DNA of 64,000 bases from assembly GCA_017744915.1 (NCBI GenBank), contig JAGIAH010000001.1:186001-250000 (forward strand), read 5' to 3'. The translations under genes and the position numbers were made by a program. Positions 44,238 through 56,366 of this stretch are shown piece after piece (positions within the stretch are counted from its first letter, which is position 1; the number at the start of each line of letters is the position of its first letter). A model generated the notes under the pieces. The model did no database searches. It was not told where the DNA came from and saw only the letters and a program-made list of their open reading frames with translations. This DNA comes from Agrobacterium tumefaciens. Its GTDB lineage: Bacteria; Pseudomonadota; Alphaproteobacteria; Rhizobiales; Rhizobiaceae.

Positions 44238-44316
44238 CGCCTATATAACCAGATTTCAAACCCTATCGACCATGGGATTGCAGGGCGCGCACGATCTCCG
44301 GCGCGCCCGCTTTCTC

Positions 44317-46053
44317 CTACGCCGCAGAGCGCTGGGGAATAGTATCTGCGCCGTTCCGCTCCGAAACCGTCCTTGCGGTGGATGATCCGTCTTCGCGCTG
44401 CACCGTGCGGCGGTTCAGCTTGAACAGGCTGACAAGCTGCGCCAATGCATCGGCGCCCTGCGCCAGCGTGGTGCTGATAACCGTGGTGCGGGCGCTCATT
44501 GCCGCGTTCTCCTGCGTCATCCGGTCCAGCCGGTTGACCGCCTTGTTGATCTCGCTGATGCCGACCGCCTGTTCATCCGCCGCCTTGGCGATCATGTCGA
44601 CATTGCCGTCAATATGCCTGACCAGCGCATCGATCTGCTTCAACGCCTCGCCGGTCTCGCCCACCAGCCTGACGCCTTCCAGAACCTCGGTGCCGGAATT
44701 GTTGATCAGCGCCTTGATTTCCTTGGCGGCATTGGCGGAACGCTGTGCCAGCTCGCGCACTTCCTGCGCCACCACGGCAAAGCCCTTGCCGGCTTCGCCC
44801 GCACGAGCGGCTTCCACGCCGGCATTCAGCGCCAGCAGGTTGGTCTGGAAGGCGATTTCATCGATCACGCCAATGATCTGACTGATTTCCCGCGATGCCG
44901 TCTCGATACGCTGCATGGCATCGACCGTGCGCTCAACGACTTCGGTGGAAGCCACGGTGGACGTCCGCGCGCTCTGGACGAGTTTGCGCGTCTCTTTCAT
45001 GTTTTCAGTCGACGAACGAACGGTCGAGGTGATTTCTTCAAGTGCTGCCGAGGTTTCCTCAAGCGCTACCGCCTGCTCGCGAGAACGTTCGGCGAGATTG
45101 ACGGAAGCTTCGCTGACTTCTTGGCTGCTGCGGGTCAGATCACCGGTCTGGCCGAGAACATTCTCCAACGTCTTCTGGAATTCGGCGATGGACTTGTTGA
45201 AATCGCGCCGCAGCCTTTCGAACTCGCCGACGAACGGCTTGTCCAGCGTAACGCGGATATTGCATTGCGAAAGCCGCTCGAGCGCCGCACCAAGTTCCTC
45301 GACCGCATGCACCCGGTCCGTCACGTCGAAAGCGAATTTCACCACCTTGAAGACGCGGCCCCGGTCATCGATGATCGGATTGTAGGAGGCCTGAATGAAA
45401 ACGCGGCGGCCTTCCTTGCCAAGCCGCATGAACTGTCCGGTGGAAAAGCGGCCCATGCGAAGCTCTTCCCAGAAATTCCGGTAATCCTGCGACTGGGTAT
45501 AGGCCGGCTCGCAGAATATCGAATGATGTTTGCCGATGATTTCTTCCGCCGTGTAACCCAGCGTCGCGAGGAAATTTTCGTTGGCGCCGAGGATTTTTCC
45601 GTCTGGCGTAAATTCAATCATGGCCTGCGCCCGGGAAAGTGCGGCCAGCTTGCCATCATCCTCGGCACTCTTGCGCTTCATCGCGGTGATATCGGTGGCA
45701 ATCTTGACCACCTTGTAGGGCTTGCCGAAACGGAACACCGGGTTGTAGGAGGCTTCGATCCAGATTTCATCGCCATTTTTGGCCAGGCGCCGGTACTGAC
45801 CCTGATCATATTCGCCGCGCGACAGCTTCGCCCAGAAGGTCTTGTATTCAGGCGAGGAGGCATCTTCGGCAGACAGGAACATGCTGTGGGAGCGCCCAAC
45901 GATTTCAGACTGCTGATAACCGACGGCCTTGCAGAAATTATCGTTCGCTTTCAAAATCTTGCCGGTCAGGTCGAACTCGATGATAGCCTGCGAACGGCTG
46001 AGCGCATCAAGCACCGAAGAAGCGTCCAGACCAAATTTGGAAAAGTGAGACAT
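44317..46053 (-). CDS. Soluble double-PAS chemoreceptor (Aer/McpB-like)
   Basis: 578 residues with no membrane helix or signal peptide. Two PAS domains (about 12-125 and 135-247) share NDNFCKAVGYQQSEIVG/NENFLATLGYTAEEIIG and IEASYNPVF/IQASYNPII motifs. A short HAMP-like linker leads to the MCP signalling domain with the hairpin tip IDEIAFQTNLLALNAGVEAA and GFAVVAQEVRELAQRSA (about 398-438). Such cytoplasmic receptors sense redox or energy state through heme or flavin; the cofactor is not evident. The C-terminus (TIPQRSAA) has no CheR pentapeptide. Confidence 0.92.
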   Translation of the reverse strand: MSHFSKFGLDASSVLDALSRSQAIIEFDLTGKILKANDNFCKAVGYQQSEIVGRSHSMFLSAEDASSPEYKTFWAKLSRGEYDQGQYRRLAKNGDEIWIEASYNPVFRFGKPYKVVKIATDITAMKRKSAEDDGKLAALSRAQAMIEFTPDGKILGANENFLATLGYTAEEIIGKHHSIFCEPAYTQSQDYRNFWEELRMGRFSTGQFMRLGKEGRRVFIQASYNPIIDDRGRVFKVVKFAFDVTDRVHAVEELGAALERLSQCNIRVTLDKPFVGEFERLRRDFNKSIAEFQKTLENVLGQTGDLTRSSQEVSEASVNLAERSREQAVALEETSAALEEITSTVRSSTENMKETRKLVQSARTSTVASTEVVERTVDAMQRIETASREISQIIGVIDEIAFQTNLLALNAGVEAARAGEAGKGFAVVAQEVRELAQRSANAAKEIKALINNSGTEVLEGVRLVGETGEALKQIDALVRHIDGNVDMIAKAADEQAVGISEINKAVNRLDRMTQENAAMSARTTVISTTLAQGADALAQLVSLFKLNRRTVQREDGSSTARTVSERNGADTIPQRSAA

Positions 46054-46336
46054 ATGTTTGAACCCCCAGCGGTAACCAATATGCGGACCTTCTCCACCCC
46101 TTAAATATCAGGATGGAAACGGTCGGCCTGCCCGCCCGCGAAACTAGTGGCACACCGTTAAATTGCGATTAATGATGAGTCATAACTATTAACCTGGGCA
46201 TGCCGTTCAGTCCGGCCGGAACCCGCTTATTTGCCACAGTGCTTATATTTCTGCGGCAGCGGCACGTTGCGGCCTTTCATCAGCACCGCATTCGTTGTTA
46301 TGGCGGGGTTGAAAGATTTGTGTTGCAGGAGCGCCG

Positions 46337-47590
46337 ATGACCAAAACCCTGAAATGCGATGTGCTGGTGATCGGCACCGGCATTATCGGTTCCATGGCGG
46401 CGCTTTATCTGCAGAATGCCGGACGCGAGGTGGTGCTTCTGGAACGTGGCGAGGTTGCCCGCGGCGCCAGCTCCGGCAATGCAGGCATATTGGCCTTTCC
46501 GGAAATCATTCCCATTCCATCGCCCGGCATCATGAAAAAAGCGCCGCGCTGGCTGTTCGATCCGCTCGGCCCGCTCAGCGTGCCGCCTGCCTATGCGGCG
46601 AAGATCGCGCCCTGGCTGTGGCGTTTCTGGCGCGCCAGCGCCGAACGCAGCTTTCGTCACGGGCTGAAATCCCTTACTGACATCAACCGGCTGGCGGCCG
46701 CGGAAATGGCCCATGTCGCCGCCATGCCGGAACTTTCATCCTTCGTTTTGAAAACCGGCACGCTCGATCTTTACGACAGCGAGGCAAGCCTCAATGCCGC
46801 CCGCAAGGATTGGGACGAAAAGGAAAGCGCCGGCTATTCCTTCGAACGCATCGGCCGCAACGAAATCGAGGAGCTGCAACCGGGTCTCGCGCCGCAGTTC
46901 CGCCACGCCGTGTTTTCGCCGAACGGCCTGCAGGTCTCCGATCCCTACGATTTCACCCGTGCCATCTTCGATCTGGTGCTCGCCCGTGGCGCCAGCCTGC
47001 GCAAGGGTGAGGCCGAACGCATCGACGCCGTCGGCGAAAGCACGATCGTGACGCTGGAAAACGGCGACAAGATCGACGCCGACAAAGTGGTGATCGCCGG
47101 CGGCGCGTGGTCGAAAAAGCTTGCCGCGACGCTTGGCAACATCGTGCCGCTGGAGACCGAACGCGGCTACAACACCACCCTGCCCGCCAACGCCTTCAAC
47201 CTGACGCGCCAGCTTTATTTCAACGACCATGGCTTCGTCGTCACCCCGCTATCGACGGGCATTCGTGTTGGCGGCGCCGTCGAACTCGGCGGGCTCGAAC
47301 TGAAACCGAATTTCCGCCGAGCAGAGGCCATGTTGAAGAAGGCGGGACGTTTCCTGCCCGGTATCAAGCTGGAAGGCGGACGGCAATGGATGGGCTTCCG
47401 TCCGTCCATGCCGGACTGTCTTCCCGTCATCGGCACGGCCCGCGCCACGCCCTCCGTCATCTATGCCTTCGGCCACGGCCATCTGGGGCTGACACAATCG
47501 GCAGCGACAGCCCGTCTCGTCACGCAGTTAGCCAGTGGCGAGGAGACGGCAATTTCGGTCGACCCCTTCCGTCCGGGGCGCTTTTCCTGA
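46337..47590 (+). CDS. DadA-like FAD-dependent D-amino-acid dehydrogenase
   Basis: 417 residues, with AGGAG before the ATG. The FAD-binding motif DVLVIGTGIIGSMAALYLQN (about 6-25) and GASSGNAGILAFPEIIPIPS are typical of DadA-type DAO-family enzymes. The C-terminal GHGHLGLTQSAATARLV closes the flavin site. It probably oxidises D-amino acids to keto acids, feeding electrons to the respiratory chain. No racemase gene is adjacent. The 283-bp upstream region is shared with the divergent chemoreceptor. Confidence 0.88.
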   Translation: MTKTLKCDVLVIGTGIIGSMAALYLQNAGREVVLLERGEVARGASSGNAGILAFPEIIPIPSPGIMKKAPRWLFDPLGPLSVPPAYAAKIAPWLWRFWRASAERSFRHGLKSLTDINRLAAAEMAHVAAMPELSSFVLKTGTLDLYDSEASLNAARKDWDEKESAGYSFERIGRNEIEELQPGLAPQFRHAVFSPNGLQVSDPYDFTRAIFDLVLARGASLRKGEAERIDAVGESTIVTLENGDKIDADKVVIAGGAWSKKLAATLGNIVPLETERGYNTTLPANAFNLTRQLYFNDHGFVVTPLSTGIRVGGAVELGGLELKPNFRRAEAMLKKAGRFLPGIKLEGGRQWMGFRPSMPDCLPVIGTARATPSVIYAFGHGHLGLTQSAATARLVTQLASGEETAISVDPFRPGRFS

Positions 47591-47634
47591 GTGAAGGCCG
47601 TTCGCCGGCAAGGCCGCACCTTTGAGAATGCGGG

Positions 47635-48168
47635 CTATTTCACCGGCTGCATGGAACCGTCGGGAAACGTCACGTCGGCGAAGGACGGATAGACCTTGCG
47701 CAAGATGGCGACCTGCTGCTGGTCGCTGACCCGCAGCAAATACCACGCCGTGCCGTCCATCAGCGCCAGCGTGTGTGATTTCGCCTCGATCGTCTGGCCG
47801 CCGGTTTCCATCACTGTCTTCGTCGGAACGAGCGCATAGGGTGTTCCATCCGGCGTTTGCGCAAGGCTGATCGCCTCCGTATCCATGGTGAATTCGGTTA
47901 TCTTGACCGCCGCGAGCGCCATCTGCATCTGCGTGGTCAGGGCGCTGCGCAGCTGCTCCACGGTAACGCCCGCATCGCTTGCGATGAATTCAAAGATTTT
48001 TGGCGGCACCGTCTTGCTGACGACCTCGAAATCCTGTGCGCTCAAAGCCGTCTGAAATCGCTCAATCTGTGTGCGAAGACTATCCTGCTCAGCAGACGAG
48101 AGATCGCGTGACAAAGCAGGATGCGCAATCGCCACCAGCAGAAACAGACAATATAGCAGACGCTTCAT
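47635..48168 (-). CDS. Secreted conserved hypothetical protein
   Basis: 177 residues from the ATG at 48168, with AAAGG upstream; a longer frame to 48225 would break the signal peptide. The signal peptide MKRLLYCLFLLVAIAHPALS is clear, so the protein is periplasmic. The mature part is a small alpha/beta domain with repeated helices and a KTVMETGGQTIEAKSHTLAL strand region, reminiscent of SnoaL/NTF2-like folds, but I cannot assign a family. Convergent with dadA. Function unknown. Confidence 0.72.
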   Translation of the reverse strand: MKRLLYCLFLLVAIAHPALSRDLSSAEQDSLRTQIERFQTALSAQDFEVVSKTVPPKIFEFIASDAGVTVEQLRSALTTQMQMALAAVKITEFTMDTEAISLAQTPDGTPYALVPTKTVMETGGQTIEAKSHTLALMDGTAWYLLRVSDQQQVAILRKVYPSFADVTFPDGSMQPVK

Positions 48169-48237
48169 GGCTTGGCCTTTCCGGTTATCCGGCGTCGCCC
48201 GGTCCCCGGAACGGGAACCGCTCATGAACGGGATTGT

Positions 48238-48462
48238 TCAGCGCAGCAGAAAGAAACCCGCTGCCGACAGTACGACGAAGACGACCAGACCACCAAGGAA
48301 GCCGGCGGAGGTGAAGAAACCCGCGACCATGGCCAGCATCAGCACGCACAACATCATTGTGCCGTACTTCGTCAAGGCCAGAAAACCGTTATAGGTCTTT
48401 TCGTGCTCGGCGTAGTTCATCTCGGCGCCGACTTCGACAGGACCCGTGTGGTGTTCACTCAT
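48238..48462 (-). CDS. aa3-type cytochrome c oxidase subunit IV
   Basis: 74 residues from the ATG at 48462, with AGGGGA upstream. The N-terminus contains GAEMNYAEHEKTYNGFLALT, the hallmark of the small bacterial aa3 oxidase subunit IV family, followed by two hydrophobic segments (about 32-73). It is a minor helical subunit of the terminal oxidase in the inner membrane. No other oxidase genes are nearby, which is usual for this orphan-placed subunit. Confidence 0.85.
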   Translation of the reverse strand: MSEHHTGPVEVGAEMNYAEHEKTYNGFLALTKYGTMMLCVLMLAMVAGFFTSAGFLGGLVVFVVLSAAGFFLLR

Positions 48463-48875
48463 TCCGCTTCCCCTTTGCTCCATCCGTCATGCCCGTCGCG
48501 CGGGACATTTTGCCCGCGGACGATCGTGGGGCAATGCCGGATTCTCCGTAGCCAGACCTAACATGAAGTCGCCGAAAAGCGCAATGCGTTCCGCGCGAAA
48601 GTGCGGCGATGGCATGCACCATGACCGCTGCTGCGGGCAAAACATGCCGTCCGGCAACATTCTTGCGTAAACGGTTGAAAATGGCGGTCGCTCGCGCTGT
48701 TTCATGGCGGTTTCGGTTGCTTTTCGGACCGCCTGACCATACACGGATTCTGTGGGGAGGAACTCCGGAACTTGTGGCAGCGGATGCGCGTGGAGGCGTG
48801 GCCGCCGCAAGGGCATGGGGCTTTGCTCTCCGCCATAAACCCGCAAAGGGCCCGAAAAGGGAAGAGGGGAAAGTC
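48463..48875. other. Gene-free region upstream of TRAP genes
   Basis: About 410 bp with no credible gene: frames here are Arg-rich shadows. It should contain the promoters for the divergent oxidase subunit and TRAP genes, but I see no clear consensus sites or palindromes. Confidence 0.45.
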
Positions 48876-49415
48876 ATGAAATCGCTTTTAAAACTAAGTG
48901 CGCTGATAGACCTTGCAAGTGAAGCTCTGGGCAAGATCGCCGGCTATCTCGTGCTCATCTGCTGCCTCGTCAGCGCCGGCAATGCCATGGTCCGTTACAC
49001 TTTCAACTACAGTTCAAACGGCTGGCTGGAAATCCAGTGGTACATGTTCGCCTTCATCGTACTGATCGGTGCATCCTATACGCTGCGGATGAACGAACAT
49101 GTGCGGGTGGACATCATCTATGGTGCTATTTCGCCGCGCAGCCGCATCTGGGTGGATATTATCGGCATCGTGCTCTTCCTGCTGCCGGGCTGCTTTTATC
49201 TTGCCTGGCTTTCCTGGCCCATGTTCACGCTGTCCTGGCATCAGAGCGAAATGTCCTCCAATGCCGGAGGCCTTATCCGCTGGCCGGTGAAACTCGTCAT
49301 CTTCGCTGGCTTCGCCCTCCTGGTTCTTCAGGGATTTTCCGAACTCATCAAGCGCATAGGCGCCCTCAACGGGCTTTATGCGCTGGATACGAAGTACGAA
49401 AAGCCCCTGCAATGA
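48876..49415 (+). CDS. TRAP transporter small permease (DctQ)
   Basis: 179 residues from the ATG at 48876, with AGGGGA upstream; in-frame starts further upstream give an implausible basic leader. Four membrane helices with the DctQ motif SNGWLEIQWYMFAFIVLIGA (about 46-65) and NEHVRVDIIYGAISPR. It pairs with the large DctM subunit 32 bp downstream. Substrate is set by the TakP-like binding protein encoded convergently at 51304. Confidence 0.88.
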   Translation: MKSLLKLSALIDLASEALGKIAGYLVLICCLVSAGNAMVRYTFNYSSNGWLEIQWYMFAFIVLIGASYTLRMNEHVRVDIIYGAISPRSRIWVDIIGIVLFLLPGCFYLAWLSWPMFTLSWHQSEMSSNAGGLIRWPVKLVIFAGFALLVLQGFSELIKRIGALNGLYALDTKYEKPLQ

Positions 49416-49447
49416 TCGCGCAGATCTGAACCTTCAGGATATTTCCC

Positions 49448-50917
49448 ATGTTTGAATATGGCATTCTTCCACCACTGATGTTCCTCGGCATGATCATCTT
49501 CATGCTTTACGGATTTCCGGTTGCTTTCTCGCTTGCCACCGTCGGCCTCGTTTTCGGCGTCATCGGCATCTTCACCGAGCATTTTTCGCCGGCCTTTCTT
49601 CAGGCGCTGCCGCTGCGCATCTTCGGCATCGTGTCGAACGACCTGCTGCTGGCCATTCCCTTCTTCACCTTCATGGGAGCGATCCTTGAGCGATGTGGCC
49701 TCGCCGAGGATCTGCTTGAGGGAACCGGCAAGCTGTTCGGCGCCATCCCCGGCGGCCTCGCCTATGCCGTCATCATTGTCGGCGCGATCCTTGGTGCCAT
49801 CACCGGCACGGTTGCCGCATCCGTCATCACCATGGGCGTCATCTCGCTGCCGATCATGCTGAAATACGGGTATAATCCGCGGCTCGCCACCGGTGTCATC
49901 GCGGCCTCGGGAACGATCACCCAGGTCATTCCGCCCTCGCTCGTGCTGATCGTCCTTGCCGACCAGCTCGGCAAATCCGTGGGCGACATGTATCTCGGCG
50001 CGATCGGTCCTTCGATCCTGCAGGTCGCGATCTTCATGCTGTTCATCCTCTTCATGTCGGTCGTGCGGCCCAAGGACTTGCCGGCCCTGCCGCCGGAAGC
50101 GCGTGGAGAACTCAACCGCGCGCTGGTATTCCGCGTGCTGGCTGGCATGATTCCGTCCATCGTGCTGATCTTCCTCGTGCTCGGCACCATCTTCCTTGGC
50201 CTTGCAACGCCGACCGAAGCGGGGGCGCTCGGTGTCGTGGGCGCGATGGCGCTTGCGGCAGCACATCGCCGCCTCACCTGGGACCTCATCAAGCAGGGCA
50301 TGCATTCCACCATGCATATCACCTCGATGGTGGTGTTCATTCTGGTCGGCGCCACCTGCTTTTCGCTGGTCTTTCAGGGCATGGATGGTTCTCTGTGGAT
50401 CGAGCACATGTTGTCGGGCATTCCGGGCGGCCCGATCGGCTTCCTGATCTTCGTCAACATCTTCATCTTCTTCCTTGCCTTCTTCCTCGACTTCTTCGAG
50501 ATCGCCTTCATCGTCATTCCGATGCTGGCGCCGATCGCCCAGTCGCTCGGTATCGACCTGATCTGGTTCGGCGTGCTGATCTGCATCAACATGCAGACGA
50601 GCTTCATGCATCCGCCGTTCGGATTTGCCCTGTTTTACCTGCGCTCCATCGCGCCGCGCACGGTCAAGACATCGGATATCTACATGGGCGCCATCCCGTG
50701 GCTCGGAATGCAGCTCATCCTCGTCGCCATCGTGATCTTCTGGCCGGAATCCGTCACCTACTGGATCGACAAGGCGCCCGACGTGGATCTGAACTCCATC
50801 AAGATCGAGGTGCCCGCCTTCGGCAATCAGGGCGGCAACACCATGCCCAATTTCGGCCAGCCGGGCGGGTTGCCGGGCATGCCGAATCTCGGCGAGCCGC
50901 CGAAGATCGGGCCTTGA
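49448..50917 (+). CDS. TRAP transporter large permease (DctM)
   Basis: 489 residues, longer than the usual 425-440 because of a Gly/Pro/Asn-rich tail of about 35 residues (NQGGNTMPNFGQPGGLPGMP). About 12 membrane helices; family motifs ERCGLAEDLLEGTGKLFGAI and GTITQVIPPSLVLIVLADQL are intact. It is the sodium-coupled channel of the TRAP system. The tail is probably cytoplasmic and disordered. Followed by two hairpins. Confidence 0.9.
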   Translation: MFEYGILPPLMFLGMIIFMLYGFPVAFSLATVGLVFGVIGIFTEHFSPAFLQALPLRIFGIVSNDLLLAIPFFTFMGAILERCGLAEDLLEGTGKLFGAIPGGLAYAVIIVGAILGAITGTVAASVITMGVISLPIMLKYGYNPRLATGVIAASGTITQVIPPSLVLIVLADQLGKSVGDMYLGAIGPSILQVAIFMLFILFMSVVRPKDLPALPPEARGELNRALVFRVLAGMIPSIVLIFLVLGTIFLGLATPTEAGALGVVGAMALAAAHRRLTWDLIKQGMHSTMHITSMVVFILVGATCFSLVFQGMDGSLWIEHMLSGIPGGPIGFLIFVNIFIFFLAFFLDFFEIAFIVIPMLAPIAQSLGIDLIWFGVLICINMQTSFMHPPFGFALFYLRSIAPRTVKTSDIYMGAIPWLGMQLILVAIVIFWPESVTYWIDKAPDVDLNSIKIEVPAFGNQGGNTMPNFGQPGGLPGMPNLGEPPKIGP

Positions 50918-50962
50918 CCGGCGTCTTGTAAGGGCTGGGCGAAACGCTTATAGTCGCGGAGT

Positions 50963-51046
50963 GGAAGACAGGGTTGCACCCCTGCCTTCCGTTTATTCTC
51001 TTTAGAAATTGAACCGGACAGTCACTGACCAGCCTGTCCGTTTTTT
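50963..51046 (+). terminator. Tandem terminators after dctM
   Basis: GGAAG-A-CAGGG pairs with CCCTG-C-CTTCC (50963-50990), followed by GTTTATT. Then CGGACAG (51015-51021) pairs with CTGTCCG (51034-51040), followed by six T. The second is a classic rho-independent terminator. Confidence 0.85.
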
Positions 51047-51242
51047 CTAATGACGAATGCAATGCTCAGCGTTTTCCACATCGCATCACCTCCACAGTTG
51101 AGAGCAGGGCCTTTGCCGAGGTCGGCGTGGCCAATCCCCGCCGACGCTCCGGCTGGTCACGGAACCTGCTGCTTTTGCTCACAACAGACCCGATCGTAAA
51201 TCATCCTTTGTTGTCGGACGCGTGAAGGCATGTGCACACAAC

Positions 51243-51275
51243 AAAAACCCCGGAGACCGAAATCTCCGAGGCTTT
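51243..51275 (-). terminator. Terminator after the TRAP binding-protein gene
   Basis: On the minus strand CCTCGGAGA pairs with TCTCCGGGG (one mismatch), followed by TTTTTG. It lies just past the stop of the binding-protein gene. Confidence 0.85.
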
Positions 51276-51303
51276 TGCCCGGTCCGCCGCCGTTACCGAA
51301 TAA

Positions 51304-52398
<1,095 letters not shown>

Positions 52399-52692
52399 CT
52401 ATATCCTCCCAGATATGAACGCTGCCCGCAGCTTTGAATTCCCCTCGTTGCTGTTCAGGCATCGCAGCAAAGTAAGCACGGTTACCGGCCAGCTGACAAG
52501 CACCCGCACCAAGAATTAATCACGGAAAAACCGGCCTTTTCGGGAACTCAGCTTCGCATTTTATTTGCAACTGAAATATCTCGGCACCACCTCATACTTT
52601 AGGCGCATATATGGCCTGCAGGCCGCAAAACACATGCTTGACTCGGCCAGCCGGCAGTCGCACAAATTTCGAAGATTCGCCCCGGAGCCACC

Positions 52693-53448
52693 ATGCCAAA
52701 ACCCATTATCGCCGTTCCTGCCGACATCCGGCATTTCGCCGGAGCCGACTGGCACGCCGCGCAAAACCAGTATGTTTCCGCCGCATTGAAAGTGGCGGGT
52801 GTGATGTCCTTCATCGTCCCGGCCTTCGAGGACGGTAACGAGGTCGATGCCATTCTCGACCGGGTGGACGGTCTGCTCGTGTCCGGATCCGCCACCAATG
52901 TCCACCCTGCCCTCTATGGAAAAGAGGCGCAGGAAAGCGACGGTCCCTTCGATCCGGGCCGCGACGCCACCAGCCTGCCGCTCATCCGCCGCGCCATCGA
53001 GCGCGGCATCCCGATGCTCGCCATCTGCCGCGGCATTCAGGAGCTGAACGTCGCGCTGGGCGGCACGCTGGCTTCCGAGATTCAGGAACAGCCCGGCATA
53101 TGGGACCATCGCAAGCCGGAGCACGACGACCGCGATGTCGCCTTCGCCATTCGCCAGCCCGTATATGTGCGGGAAGGCACCTGCATTGCCGAGCATCTCG
53201 GCATGTCGGGTGAAATCCAGATCAATTCGCTGCACCGGCAGGCGATTGCCGAGACCGCACCGCGCTTGCAGGTGGAAGCGACGGCCGAAGACGGCACCAT
53301 CGAGGCCGTTTCCGTCATGGACGCCAAAGGCTTTGCCGTTGGCGTGCAGTGGCATCCGGAATATTGGGCCGAGACGGATGCGCCCTCGCGGGCCCTCTTC
53401 GAGGCATTTGGCAAGGCTGTTCACGCTTATCGGAACAGCAAGGCCTGA
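52693..53448 (+). CDS. PuuD-like gamma-glutamyl hydrolase (class I glutamine amidotransferase fold)
   Basis: 251 residues, with GGAG before the ATG. The catalytic triad is visible: C112 in LAICRGIQELNVALGG, H221 and E223 in VGVQWHPEYW. Family members hydrolyse gamma-glutamyl-GABA or similar isopeptides in polyamine breakdown. It is alone between the TRAP binding-protein gene and a sugar transporter, without other puu genes in sight. Family firm, substrate unknown. Confidence 0.88.
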   Translation: MPKPIIAVPADIRHFAGADWHAAQNQYVSAALKVAGVMSFIVPAFEDGNEVDAILDRVDGLLVSGSATNVHPALYGKEAQESDGPFDPGRDATSLPLIRRAIERGIPMLAICRGIQELNVALGGTLASEIQEQPGIWDHRKPEHDDRDVAFAIRQPVYVREGTCIAEHLGMSGEIQINSLHRQAIAETAPRLQVEATAEDGTIEAVSVMDAKGFAVGVQWHPEYWAETDAPSRALFEAFGKAVHAYRNSKA

Positions 53449-53474
53449 ACCTTTGCCCCGTTTCATCCGCCCAT

Positions 53475-53504
53475 AAAAAAGGGGCAAGCCCGGAAGCTTG
53501 CCCC
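53475..53504 (-). terminator. Terminator at the end of the Rbs-type operon
   Basis: GGGGCAAGC (53481-53489) pairs with GCTTGCCCC (53496-53504) over 9 bp. On the minus strand it is followed by TTTTTTATGG. It ends the permease transcript 19 bp past its stop and may also stop the convergent hydrolase gene. Confidence 0.9.
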
Positions 53505-53522
53505 AAGGTCTGGGAGGAGGAC

Positions 53523-54551
53523 TTAGCGCTTTGCGCGTTTCTTCTGCCGGTAGACGTCGGCGACGACGGCGGCCACGATGATCAGGCCCTTGACGATTTC
53601 CTGGTAATAGGCGTCCACCCGGAGGAAGGTGAAGCCGGATGTCATGACGCCGAGAATGATGGTGCCGATGACCGTTCCGGTAATGCGGCCGGCGCCACCG
53701 GAAAGCGACGTGCCGCCGATGACCGCTGCGGCGATGGCATCGAGTTCATACATCACGCCCATACCGGCCTGCGCCGTCTGTGCACGGGCAGCGGTGACGA
53801 CGCCGGCAAGACCGGCCAAGAGACCTGCAATGGCATAGACCTTGATCAGATGCGCCTCGATATTGATACCGGAAACCCGGGCCGCCTGCTGGTTGGCACC
53901 GATGGCGTAGGTGAACTTGCCGTAACGCGTATAACGCAGCGCCACATGGAAGATGACGGCGACGACGAGGAACACCACGACCGGCCAGATGCCCGTGCCG
54001 ATGAAGTTGAAACCGTCGGTCAGGCCGGAGATTGGCTGACCCTTCGTATACCACTTGGAAAGACCACGCGCCGTCACCATCATGCCGAGTGTTGCGATGA
54101 AGGGCGGAATCTTGGTACGCGCGATAAGCTGCCCGTTGATGAAGCCAGCAAGGGCGCCGGCCAATACGCCGACAGCCAGCGGAATGAAGAAGGGCAGATC
54201 GGTCAGCCCCGGATAAAGCGCCCGCGGCCACGTGGATGATTGCCCCACACTCGCGGACAACATCGCCGTCAGGCCGACGACGGAGCCGGAGGAAAGGTCG
54301 ATACCGCCGGTGATGATGACCTGGGTCACGCCAACGGCGATGATGCCGATCACCGACACCTGCAGGATCATGATCGTCAGGCGCTGCTGGTTCATCAGGA
54401 AGCTCTGGCCGATGAAAATCCAGCCGAGAATTTCATAAACCAGCGCAATGCCGATCAGCACGAAGAATATATTGGCCTCAGGCGGGATGCGCCGGTGCGG
54501 CTTACGTCCGGATTTTGCATCCAACTCCACGTTGGCGGCGTTCGTAGTCAT
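53523..54551 (-). CDS. Ribose-type ABC sugar transporter permease (RbsC-like)
   Basis: 342 residues from the ATG at 54551, with GAGGAGGA upstream; an earlier frame to 54587 adds an unlikely leader. About nine helices, with the RbsC hallmark GGIDLSSGSVVGLTAMLSAS and AIGANQQAARVSGINIEAHL. It forms the channel with the double ATPase at 54584. Terminal gene of a binding protein-ATPase-permease operon. Confidence 0.92.
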   Translation of the reverse strand: MTTNAANVELDAKSGRKPHRRIPPEANIFFVLIGIALVYEILGWIFIGQSFLMNQQRLTIMILQVSVIGIIAVGVTQVIITGGIDLSSGSVVGLTAMLSASVGQSSTWPRALYPGLTDLPFFIPLAVGVLAGALAGFINGQLIARTKIPPFIATLGMMVTARGLSKWYTKGQPISGLTDGFNFIGTGIWPVVVFLVVAVIFHVALRYTRYGKFTYAIGANQQAARVSGINIEAHLIKVYAIAGLLAGLAGVVTAARAQTAQAGMGVMYELDAIAAAVIGGTSLSGGAGRITGTVIGTIILGVMTSGFTFLRVDAYYQEIVKGLIIVAAVVADVYRQKKRAKR

Positions 54552-54583
54552 AATCGTTCCTCCTCGAGAAATCCCGGCGCGCC

Positions 54584-56125
<1,542 letters not shown>

Positions 56126-56185
56126 CTCATCCTCCACAATAGACAAAAATGACCGGAGACAGGACTTTGCCAAACAGCACGCCTC

Positions 56186-56263
56186 GCCTCCGGGGAGGCT
56201 TACAGCGCCGTGTCGGTCACGACAAAATGGGCGCTGTAACATTTTGAATTCACTGGAATTCAA
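56186..56263 (-). other. Cluster of hairpins between binding-protein and ATPase genes
   Basis: Three inverted repeats in the 241-bp spacer: GCCTC-CGGG-GAGGC (56186-56199), TACAGCGCC...GGCGCTGTA (56201-56238, 9-bp perfect arms) and TTGAATTC-ACTG-GAATTCAA (56244-56263, 8-bp arms). They may cause partial termination or stabilise the binding-protein message. Confidence 0.6.
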
Positions 56264-56366
56264 TCGCAATCCACGCACGCGCCGAAGCTTGTTCTCCGGC
56301 ACCGTCGAAAACCGGCATCCGCCTCCGATATCACCTGAAACGGGCGCAGATGCCGGAAAGCGGCCT

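Larger units (their letters stand above)
50918..51303. other. Convergent spacer between TRAP membrane and binding-protein genes
   Basis: 386 bp with no gene. It holds two forward hairpins at 50963-51046 and a reverse terminator at 51248-51271. The middle (about 51050-51240) has no recognisable element. Confidence 0.6.

Noticed and set aside
48487-48846. 119-codon minus-strand frame before the TRAP genes
   Set aside because: Arg/Pro-rich with no motif and no credible start. Treated as promoter DNA.
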